DNA of 32,358 bases. Source: SIG565 sp045656145. Lineage in GTDB: Bacteria > Bacillota > Clostridia > Oscillospirales > Acutalibacteraceae. The position numbers and the translations under genes are program-made. Under the pieces are notes generated by a model. That model had not been told where the DNA came from. It saw only the letters and a list, made by a program, of their open reading frames with translations, and made no database searches. Each line of letters opens with the position of its first letter. Positions within the stretch are counted from its first letter, which is position 1. Positions 1 to 6,473 of this stretch are shown here, one piece after another. The stretch is from the NCBI GenBank assembly GCA_045656145.1, contig JAZOQP010000051.1:1-32358 (forward strand), in the 5' to 3' direction.

Positions 1-2
1 TT

Positions 3-155
3 TTCTTGTCAGTATATGTCTTTGCATTGCTACGACAACTCAATGGCGGCCCTACCACCAAAATGTTCTCGGATATTTTGATTATTTTCTTGCTTGTGGT
101 ACTCAATACTGCTGTTTTGGTATTATACGAAATTATTAAAAACTTGCGAAAGTAA
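3..155 (+). CDS. C-terminal fragment of a membrane protein (5' end outside window)
   Basis: An open frame runs in from the left edge and ends at TAA 153-155, giving the last 50 residues of a protein. About residues 22-43 of this fragment are a hydrophobic membrane-spanning segment rich in Ile, Leu and Val, followed by a short basic tail ending KNLRK, which suggests a C-terminus on the cytoplasmic side. The stop is 12 bases before the birA start, so the two genes probably share a transcript. I do not recognise the family, and no start codon is visible in the window. Confidence 0.6.
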   Translation, partial: FLSVYVFALLRQLNGGPTTKMFSDILIIFLLVVLNTAVLVLYEIIKNLRK

Positions 156-167
156 TCTGGTGATAAA

Positions 168-923
168 ATGAGTATTAAGGATTATTTAATAACCGACTGT
201 GATATATTAGAGTTCGACTGCTTAGCTTCCTCAAACGATACCGCTAAGGAATTAGGTGTTGAGGGCGCAAAAGAAAACACCGTTATAATCGCTAAGCGCC
301 AGACGGCAGGCAGAGGCAGACTGACAAGACAGTTCTTTTCTCCCGAGAATAGCGGAATATATATGAGCATTTTATTACGCCCCGAATTTTCGGTGGAAAA
401 TGCCACGCTAATAACTCCTGCGGCGGCAGTAGCGGTGAGCGAGACGATTGATGAAATATGCGGCACCGACACTAAGATAAAATGGGTTAATGATATTTAT
501 TTGAACAATAAAAAGGTGTGCGGAATTTTAACCGAGAGCAGCTTCACCAATGACGGATATTTCAGTATTCTCGGTATTGGAATTAACCTTTACTCCCCTG
601 AAAACGATTTCCCCGATGATATAAAGGAAATTGCGGGAGCGGTTTATAGTGAGCCTTGCCACAGAGAAATACGCGAAAGACTAATTGCAAGAGTTATTGA
701 TAACTTTAATTTTTATTATAAAAACTTGCTAAGCAAAGAATTTTTAAAGCTTTACCGCGAGAAATCGAATTTAATCGGCAAGGAGATTAAATATCTAAAA
801 AATGGAAAAGAAGTTTTTGCTACCGTTCTTGGCATTGACGATAACGCGCATTTAATTGTTGAAACAACGGATGACAGCGAAGAACACCTTTTCCAAGGTG
901 AAGTTTCGGTGAGATTAAAATAA
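168..923 (+). CDS. birA: Biotin--[acetyl-CoA-carboxylase] ligase, catalytic-only form
   Basis: This enzyme makes biotinyl-AMP and transfers biotin to a lysine of biotin carboxyl carrier proteins in the cytosol. The 251-residue product shows the biotin-binding loop GRGR at residues 48-51, the KWVND motif at 105-109, a KKVCGIL segment near 115-121 and GIGIN at 136-140, followed by a small C-terminal SH3-like domain. It starts directly with the catalytic domain and has no N-terminal winged-helix DNA-binding domain. It should therefore be a plain ligase rather than a bifunctional repressor. The ATG at 168 is preceded by a weak GGTGA-like ribosome site that lies just after the upstream stop, so translation may be coupled. 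A strong hairpin terminator follows 6 bases after the stop. Confidence 0.95.
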   Translation: MSIKDYLITDCDILEFDCLASSNDTAKELGVEGAKENTVIIAKRQTAGRGRLTRQFFSPENSGIYMSILLRPEFSVENATLITPAAAVAVSETIDEICGTDTKIKWVNDIYLNNKKVCGILTESSFTNDGYFSILGIGINLYSPENDFPDDIKEIAGAVYSEPCHREIRERLIARVIDNFNFYYKNLLSKEFLKLYREKSNLIGKEIKYLKNGKEVFATVLGIDDNAHLIVETTDDSEEHLFQGEVSVRLK

Positions 924-928
924 GATAT

Positions 929-956
929 AAAAGCCTTCCTAAAAAGGAAGGCTTTT
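929..956. terminator. Hairpin terminator between convergent birA and eno
   Basis: A perfect 12-bp inverted repeat, AAAAGCCTTCCT / AGGAAGGCTTTT, encloses an AAAA loop. The A- and T-rich stem ends let it work on both strands. It serves birA from the left and could stop eno transcripts from the right. Confidence 0.85.
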
Positions 957-973
957 CGCTTAATTAGTGTTCT

Positions 974-1022
974 CCTCATCCACCAACCTCGCGGTTGGTC
1001 CCCCTTCTCCGCTGGAGAAGGC
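974..1022. repeat. Two-hairpin palindromic element abutting the eno stop codon
   Basis: Two adjacent perfect hairpins are visible: ACCAACC (982-988) with GGTTGGT (993-999) around a TCGC loop, then CCTTCTCC (1003-1010) with GGAGAAGG (1014-1021) around a GCT loop. The double-hairpin design with a CTCATC lead-in resembles the short interspersed palindromic (REP/MITE-like) elements common between genes in gut Clostridia; that assignment comes from memory and is not tested here. The eno stop TAG (1024-1022) lies exactly at the element edge. I found no second copy in this window. Confidence 0.55.
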
Positions 1023-2257
1023 TAAAGTTCATCTTCAATTAAAAGTAATCTATTATATTTTGCGACGCGGTCGGTGCGACAGGGCGCACCCGTTTTAATC
1101 TGCCCTGCATTAGTGGCAACCGCCAAATCAGCAATAGTTGTGTCCTCGGTCTCACCCGAGCGGTGTGAAATTACCGCCTTATAGCCGTTTTGATGTGCTA
1201 GTTCAATAACATCGAGCGTTTCGGTAAGTGTGCCTATCTGATTAAGCTTTATTAAAATTGCATTACCCACACCCGATTCAATACCTTTAGTAAGGCGCTG
1301 CTTATTGGTTACAAAAAGGTCATCGCCGACAAGCTGAATTTTATCTGATAGCGTATCGGTTAAGGTTTTCCAACCCTCCCAGTCGTCCTCGGAAAGTCCG
1401 TCCTCAATAGAAACTATGGGATATTTTTCACATAAATCGGTGTATAAATCGATTAAGCCCGATGATGAAATTTCCTCGCGTCGTTTAGGTCTTAAATAGA
1501 GTCCCTCACCCTGATACCACTCGCTCGCCGCTATATCGAGCGCTATTTTAACATCGTTTGTGGAATACCCTGCCTTTTCAATGGCATCACAAAGCAGCTC
1601 AATAGCCTCTTCGTCATTTTTAAGGTCGGGCGCAAAGCCACCCTCATCACCAACGGCGGTTGATTTACCTAATTTTGTGAGCATGTGAGCGAGTGTTTTA
1701 TAAATCTCACTGCCCATTCGAAGTCCCTCAGAGAAGCCTGCCTCTACGGGCGGAAAAATCATAAATTCCTGAATATCAATATTATTTTTTGCGTGGGCGC
1801 CGCCGTTTAAAATATTCATCATAGGCCTTGGCATTTTTGCGGCATTAATTCCGCCTAAATACCTATAAAGCGGTGTTTTTTGCGAAGCTGCGGCAGCATG
1901 GGCAACCGCTAACGACACGCCTAAAACTGCATTAGCGCCGAGCACCGATTTATTAGGTGTTCCATCAAGCTCACACATTAAATTATCAATATGGCGCTGA
2001 TTATAGGCGCACTGCCCGATAAGCGCATTACTAATTACTTCATTAACATTCTGAACGGCATTTTTTACCCCCCTGCCGCCAAAACGCGCTTCGGTTTTAT
2101 CGCGAAGCTCGACAGCCTCATAGGCGCCGGTTGATGCGCCCGAGGGGGATAGCGCAAAGCCACGACTCCCATCACTAAGCTCTACAGCCACTCCGACCGT
2201 GGGATTAGAACGGGAATCGAGCATTTCATATGCCTTAATCTTCGATATTTTAGACAT
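1022..2257 (-). CDS. eno: Enolase (phosphopyruvate hydratase), C-terminally short
   Basis: Enolase interconverts 2-phosphoglycerate and phosphoenolpyruvate in glycolysis. Visible key residues are the mobile loop SGAST at 39-43, His155, the catalytic pair Glu205 (in GDEGGFAP) and Lys337, metal ligands Asp241, Glu285 (SIEDGL) and Asp312 (GDDLFV), the HRSGET motif at 365-370 and Lys388. The ATG has a clear AAGGAGA site 8 bases upstream. Two things are odd. The usual DSRGNPT near the N-terminus reads DSRSNPT (Ser17). The protein also ends at IEDEL, residue 411, whereas typical bacterial enolases continue about 18 residues further to about 430; the stop falls at the edge of a palindromic repeat. 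All active-site residues are upstream of the cut, so activity is likely kept. A terminator lies just before the gene and no clear promoter was found. Confidence 0.95.
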   Translation of the reverse strand: MSKISKIKAYEMLDSRSNPTVGVAVELSDGSRGFALSPSGASTGAYEAVELRDKTEARFGGRGVKNAVQNVNEVISNALIGQCAYNQRHIDNLMCELDGTPNKSVLGANAVLGVSLAVAHAAAASQKTPLYRYLGGINAAKMPRPMMNILNGGAHAKNNIDIQEFMIFPPVEAGFSEGLRMGSEIYKTLAHMLTKLGKSTAVGDEGGFAPDLKNDEEAIELLCDAIEKAGYSTNDVKIALDIAASEWYQGEGLYLRPKRREEISSSGLIDLYTDLCEKYPIVSIEDGLSEDDWEGWKTLTDTLSDKIQLVGDDLFVTNKQRLTKGIESGVGNAILIKLNQIGTLTETLDVIELAHQNGYKAVISHRSGETEDTTIADLAVATNAGQIKTGAPCRTDRVAKYNRLLLIEDEL

Positions 2258-2274
2258 AAAATTCTCCTTATTTT

Positions 2275-2329
2275 AAAAAAAGAGGTGCAAAGCACACACT
2301 CTATTGAGTGTGCCCCTGCCCTCTTTTTT
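2275..2329 (-). terminator. Terminator after the Asn-rich ORF, 17 bases before eno
   Basis: Read on the minus strand, an outer stem joins the CCTC at 2320-2323 to GAGG at 2282-2285 (continuing into the A- and T-runs), and an inner perfect stem pairs 2295-2301 (CACACTC) with 2306-2312 (GAGTGTG) around a 4-base loop. Seven T residues follow on the minus strand (2281-2275). It has the form of an intrinsic terminator for the metG/tatD transcript and sits immediately upstream of the eno ribosome site. Confidence 0.75.
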
Positions 2330-2340
2330 ACAGTTCTATA

Positions 2341-2514
2341 CTATCTATTCTGATTCTTGTTCTGGTTATTCTGGCTGTTTTTATTCTGCTCGCTCTGATT
2401 GTTCTTGTTCTGGTTGTTGTTAGAATTGTTATTGCTGTTAGAATTCTTGTTAGAGTTGTTAGAACTGTTGTTGTTTTGATTGCTCTGATTGTTTTTGTTG
2501 TTGTAGTTATCCAT
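2341..2514 (-). CDS. Small asparagine-rich protein of unknown function
   Basis: This ORF encodes 57 residues, of which I count 30 Asn, 9 Ser, 8 Gln and 5 Lys, leaving only one each of Met, Asp, Glu, Tyr and Arg. It has no hydrophobic segment and is expected to be disordered and mildly basic. The chosen ATG at 2514 is preceded by AGGGGGG 8 bases upstream; a longer frame starting at a TTG would place that ribosome site inside the gene. It follows tatD by about 60 bases and is followed by a terminator. The Shine-Dalgarno sequence lies in the 3' arm of a strong hairpin. The composition is loosely reminiscent of Asn/Gln-rich small acid-soluble spore proteins, but I see no conserved motif to support that. 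The opposite strand also stays open here because AAC/AAT codons read as Val/Leu, so low complexity alone could explain the open frame. Confidence 0.5.
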   Translation of the reverse strand: MDNYNNKNNQSNQNNNSSNNSNKNSNSNNNSNNNQNKNNQSEQNKNSQNNQNKNQNR

Positions 2515-2521
2515 TGGATTT

Positions 2522-2557
2522 CCCCCCTCTGTGCTTATTGTCTGCAACAAAGGGGGG
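2522..2557 (-). promoter_or_regulatory. Leader hairpin sequestering the Shine-Dalgarno of the Asn-rich ORF
   Basis: On the minus strand CCCCCCTTTG (2557-2548) pairs with CAGAGGGGGG (2531-2522) in a 10-bp stem with one G-U pair and six consecutive G-C pairs. A further TGC/GCA pairing extends it after a bulge. The 3' arm contains the AGGGGGG ribosome site of the ORF starting at 2514. No T-run follows, so it does not look like an intrinsic terminator. Confidence 0.6.
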
Positions 2558-2575
2558 AATATTCTGTTTCACCTA

Positions 2576-3340
2576 TTAAATTTTAAAAAGCGTTTTGGCA
2601 TTTTTTGTTGTAATTTTTAAAACATCCTCATACGCTATATTCTTAATTTCGGCAATCTTTTCGGCAATATACTTAATGTAAGCCGAATTATTCACCTTGC
2701 TGCGATATGGCTCGGGCGCTAAATAAGGCGCATCGGTTTCGAGTAAAATGCGCTCTATTGGTGTATTGGCTACAACCTCACACAGCTTCCTTGAATTTTT
2801 AAAGGTTACAACTCCGCCAACACCGATATACATTCCAATTTTTAAAATTTCTTCTGCCATCTCACGACTTCCCGAAAAACAGTGAACAACGCCCATGGGC
2901 TTCGTTTTCTTTAAAATTTCGATGGTATCGGCGTGGGCTTCGCGGTCGTGAAAGCTTATGGGCAAACCGTTTTGCTTTGCAAAGTCAATTTGTTTTAAAA
3001 GAATTTTCTTTTGATTTTCTTTATAGGTAGTGTCCCAATAATAGTCTAATCCTATTTCGCCTATCGCGACCACCTTTTCGTTTTTTAAAAACGGGGCGAA
3101 ATCCTCTGCAGAAAATACGGTAGACTCATTAACTTCTTGCGGGTGAATGCCTATAGCAGCATAGAAATTAGGGTATTTTTCGGTGTATTCAACCGCTACC
3201 TTTGAGCTTTCATAATCGATAGCGCAGTGCAGTATGCCACAAACATTGTTACTCGGCATACTGTATAGCAGTTCATCGCGGTTTGCATCAAAACGCTCAT
3301 CATCATAATGCGCGTGGGTGTCAATTATCATAGCGTTCAT
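2576..3340 (-). CDS. tatD: TatD-family metal-dependent hydrolase (DNase/deoxyribonuclease family)
   Basis: The 254-residue TIM-barrel metallohydrolase has the TatD ligands: His9 and His11 in DTHAH, Glu in GEIGLDYYW near 98, His in SFHDREA, His in VVHCFSG and Asp in ETDAPYLAP. Family members act as metal-dependent 3'-5' exonucleases on DNA or RNA, or as D-aminoacyl-tRNA hydrolases; the exact substrate cannot be told here. The start ATG overlaps the metG stop by one base (TAATG) with GGAAG about 10 bases upstream inside metG, so translation is coupled. An alternative ATG lies three codons in. Adjacency of metG and tatD is widespread in Bacillota. The Asn-rich ORF follows. Confidence 0.9.
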   Translation of the reverse strand: MNAMIIDTHAHYDDERFDANRDELLYSMPSNNVCGILHCAIDYESSKVAVEYTEKYPNFYAAIGIHPQEVNESTVFSAEDFAPFLKNEKVVAIGEIGLDYYWDTTYKENQKKILLKQIDFAKQNGLPISFHDREAHADTIEILKKTKPMGVVHCFSGSREMAEEILKIGMYIGVGGVVTFKNSRKLCEVVANTPIERILLETDAPYLAPEPYRSKVNNSAYIKYIAEKIAEIKNIAYEDVLKITTKNAKTLFKI

Positions 3341-5256
3341 TATCTTATCTTGCTTCCAGGTTCTACGCCGTCTAAGAATACAACCTTAACATTATTATTA
3401 GTATCCGCCGCTAAAATCATACCGTTCGATTCAACGCCACATAAAACTGCAGGCTTTAGGTTTGATACCACAATAACGGTTTTACCGATAAGCTCTTCAG
3501 GCTTATAATAGTTTGCAATTCCCGAAGCGACTGTTCTGGGCTTTCCGCTACCGTCGTTAAGAGTTAATTTTAAAAGCTTTTTGGCCTTTGGTATAGGCTC
3601 GCAGGCGGTAACTAATGCCGCTGTGAGTTCAACCTTGGCGAAATCTTCAATGGAAATTTCGGCAATTTTAGCAACATTTTCGGTGTCTTTTGCCTGCTTT
3701 TGAGCTTCTGCCTCGGCGGCGATTTCGGCTAATACCTTCTCGGTATCAAGACGGGCAAATAGCGGCTGAGCCACACCTACACTGAATACATCTGTTTTGC
3801 CGAATTCTAAGGTGTTATCGCTGTTTCCGATATATTCTGTAATTTTTTCTGCGCTTTCGGGAATAATGGGGCTAAGCAGAGCCGAGAGTAAACGAATTCC
3901 CTCTAAAAGATTATAAAGCACTGCCTCTAAGCAGTCGCGCTTGGTTTCATCCTTAGCAAGTGCCCAAGGCATAGTTTCATCGATGTACTTATTGAGTCTG
4001 CGAGCGAGGTTCATAACGATATCAACCGCATCGGCATTATGGTAAATATCCATATACTCATAATATTTTTGAATGGTGTTGTTTGCAGTTCTGATTAAAT
4101 CGGCATCGAACTCGCCTGCGGTCTTGCCCGAAGTTACCTTACCGCCGAAATACTTATTGGTCATAGCAACGGTGCGGTTAACAAGGTTGCCGAGAATATT
4201 CGCGAGGTCGGAATTGAACTTGTTTATAAAGCTTTCATAGGTAATTGAGCCATCATTTGTAAAGGAAATTTCACTCAGCAGATAATATCTTACGGCATCG
4301 GTGCCGAAGCGCTTGGCTAATTCATCGGCATAGATAGTGTTGCCCTTAGATTTGCTCATTTTATCTTCGCCTACAAGCACCCACGGATGACCGAGCACCT
4401 GCTTAGGTAACGGCTCTCCCAGTGCCATAAGTATAATAGGCCAATAAATCGTGTGGAAACGGACAATATCCTTACCGATTACGTGAAGGTCGGCAGGCCA
4501 ATATTTGTTATATAATTCTCCGCTACCGTCGGGGTCGTAGCCGACACCTGTAATATAGTTTGAGAGCGCATCTATCCAAACATAGATTACGTGCTTAGGG
4601 TCAAACTCAACCGGTACACCCCATTTAAATGAGCTGCGAGATACACACAAATCGGCAAGACCGGGTTTTAAGAAATTATTAATCATTTCATTTCTTCTTG
4701 ATTCAGGTCTTATGAAATCGGGGTTGCTTTCATAATATTCGAGCAATTTATCCTGATATTTGCTGAGTCTTAAAAAGTATGCCTCCTCTTTAGCATCGGT
4801 TACATCTCTGCCGCAATCGGGGCATTTTCCATCAACCAACTGAGAAGCGGTAAAGAACGATTCGCAGGGTACACAATATTTTCCCTCATATTCGCTCTTA
4901 TAAATATCGCCTTGCTCATAAAGTTTTTTGAAAATTTTAGAAACAGCAGCCTCATGATAATCATCGGTTGTGCGGATGAATTTATCAAAGGTTGTGTTCA
5001 TGCTCTTCCAAACCTTTTTAATTTCATCCGAAATATTATCAACATATTCTTTGGGTGTTATTCCCGCATTATTTGCATATTCCTCAATCTTTTGGCCATG
5101 CTCATCAGAGCCTGTTAAGAAATATACATCATAGCCCATCATTCTCTTATAGCGGGCAATCATATCGGCCAAAACAATATCATAAGCATTGCCGATATGT
5201 GGCTTACGCGATGTATAAGCTATCGCAGTTGTAATATAAAACTTTTCTTTTTCCAT
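3340..5256 (-). CDS. metG: Methionyl-tRNA synthetase with C-terminal tRNA-binding domain
   Basis: This class I synthetase charges tRNA-Met and initiator tRNA. With the start at 5256 the protein has 638 residues. It shows HIGN (the HIGH signature) at 20-23, a zinc knuckle with CxxC pairs at Cys128/131 and Cys145/148, and KMSKS at 299-303. Then come the anticodon-binding helical domain and, from about residue 538, an EMAP/Trbp111-type tRNA-binding OB domain that normally makes these enzymes dimeric. I chose the ATG at 5256 because GGAGG lies about 9 bases upstream and the MEKEKFYITTAIAY start matches the family; the frame is open 17 codons further but overlaps the upstream gene. The stop of the upstream ligase-like gene is one base away, so the two are co-translated. 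Confidence 0.96.
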   Translation of the reverse strand: MEKEKFYITTAIAYTSRKPHIGNAYDIVLADMIARYKRMMGYDVYFLTGSDEHGQKIEEYANNAGITPKEYVDNISDEIKKVWKSMNTTFDKFIRTTDDYHEAAVSKIFKKLYEQGDIYKSEYEGKYCVPCESFFTASQLVDGKCPDCGRDVTDAKEEAYFLRLSKYQDKLLEYYESNPDFIRPESRRNEMINNFLKPGLADLCVSRSSFKWGVPVEFDPKHVIYVWIDALSNYITGVGYDPDGSGELYNKYWPADLHVIGKDIVRFHTIYWPIILMALGEPLPKQVLGHPWVLVGEDKMSKSKGNTIYADELAKRFGTDAVRYYLLSEISFTNDGSITYESFINKFNSDLANILGNLVNRTVAMTNKYFGGKVTSGKTAGEFDADLIRTANNTIQKYYEYMDIYHNADAVDIVMNLARRLNKYIDETMPWALAKDETKRDCLEAVLYNLLEGIRLLSALLSPIIPESAEKITEYIGNSDNTLEFGKTDVFSVGVAQPLFARLDTEKVLAEIAAEAEAQKQAKDTENVAKIAEISIEDFAKVELTAALVTACEPIPKAKKLLKLTLNDGSGKPRTVASGIANYYKPEELIGKTVIVVSNLKPAVLCGVESNGMILAADTNNNVKVVFLDGVEPGSKIR

Positions 5257-5257
5257 A

Positions 5258-6457
5258 TTAAATAACCTCCGAAGATGTTGATTTTTTATATCTTTCATCG
5301 GCACCAACGGCGCCGAAAATTAAGCAATAAATTATCATTGGCTGAATCCAAAGCATAGTCATATCAATAAGGCTATGTATAAAAATGCCTACCGAAATCG
5401 CAATGATTATTGAAAAAATATGACTTTCTTTATTTCTTGCACTAAATAAATCTTTATAAAATTTTACAACAAACAAGGCAAGTATTCCACTACCGATAAT
5501 TCCATAGCTTAAAAGCGGTTCTAAAAATATATTGTGAGCATGGTAAGCCGAATATACGCCCTGCACACCCTTTGCAATAAGGCCATTGGCTATATGCCCA
5601 TAGGTTTGAAAACCTTGGCCGAAAAGCGGTGAAATTTTAAGAGAATCAAGGCTTAAATTCCAAATGAGCAGGCGATTATCAACCGTTAACATTGCTTCAG
5701 AAAGCCTCGGCAAAATATCAGGAACAAAGAAAAGCACCGTTCCGGCTATTGCTACAAGAGTAAAAACCAAGGCTATAAGCTTTCTATGGCGAATTATAAT
5801 AAGATATGCCGCAAGAGCCGCAAAGGCATTAACCCAAACAAACATACTGCCCGCAAAATAAATGGTGAGCATACTTAAAAAAGCCGTTAAATAATAGTAA
5901 GGTAAATGCCCCTTTCGGTTAATAACTTTATAAGCACAAATAACAACAACTACCACCATACAGGAAGAAAGATATGTTGGGCTAAAATAAAATGATGCAA
6001 GCTTTGAATAGGTTTGCCCCGGAAAAAAGTCTCCAAAACAACGATGGGTTTTATCGCTAAAATAAATAATCTTTTCAAAAAGAATAACTGCCGATGCGAA
6101 AATTGAAGCACCGCAAAGGAAAGAAAGCATCTTTTCAAAAATCTCATGAGTCATAATTTTTCTTACATAAAATCCAAAAATAATAATAAGAAAAAATATT
6201 ACCGAAACAAAAGCGCCAAGCCAATTTTTAAATAAAATCGCTGTAATAATCGTAATACCTATAAAAACTGGCGCTAAAAGATTGCTTTTTCTTTCAAAAA
6301 AAGATTTTAGCATACCCTTTTTTAATATTATCTTTCCAACAATAAAAAGCATAATGATTGCCGCTAACTGATATGGTAAAAAAACACAGATAGCCGCAAC
6401 TAAAACCATATTTTGCGGTGAATTTAAGTCAAAATAGGTTTTTATAAAATCTTTCAT
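5258..6457 (-). CDS. O-antigen ligase / Wzy-like polytopic membrane protein
   Basis: The 399-residue protein is built of about ten to twelve hydrophobic segments with a large loop in the second half. That loop carries the hallmarks of the O-antigen ligase (Wzy_C, PF04932) family: NRLLIWNLSLDS, then GQGFQTYG, then YHAHNIFLEPLLSYGIIG, with Arg and His residues expected to handle the lipid-linked glycan. Family members ligate or polymerise surface glycans at the outer face of the membrane. The ATG has GAAGGA upstream. It lies 16 bases after the degenerate ATPase gene and one base before metG, without other glycan genes around, so its substrate is unknown. An anchoring role for a wall polymer or teichuronic-type glycan is only an inference. 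Confidence 0.8.
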   Translation of the reverse strand: MKDFIKTYFDLNSPQNMVLVAAICVFLPYQLAAIIMLFIVGKIILKKGMLKSFFERKSNLLAPVFIGITIITAILFKNWLGAFVSVIFFLIIIFGFYVRKIMTHEIFEKMLSFLCGASIFASAVILFEKIIYFSDKTHRCFGDFFPGQTYSKLASFYFSPTYLSSCMVVVVVICAYKVINRKGHLPYYYLTAFLSMLTIYFAGSMFVWVNAFAALAAYLIIIRHRKLIALVFTLVAIAGTVLFFVPDILPRLSEAMLTVDNRLLIWNLSLDSLKISPLFGQGFQTYGHIANGLIAKGVQGVYSAYHAHNIFLEPLLSYGIIGSGILALFVVKFYKDLFSARNKESHIFSIIIAISVGIFIHSLIDMTMLWIQPMIIYCLIFGAVGADERYKKSTSSEVI

Positions 6458-6473
6458 TCTTAAAATTCCTTCT

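Noticed and set aside
2308..2586. Plus-strand 92-residue Val/Leu/Ile-rich frame resembling a membrane protein
   Set aside because: It is the antisense reading of the Asn-rich ORF (AAC/AAT codons read as GTT/ATT) and of a terminator; it has no convincing ribosome site.
5257..5307. Longer metG start upstream of 5256
   Set aside because: It would overlap the upstream gene and place GGAGG inside the reading frame; the family start matches ATG 5256.
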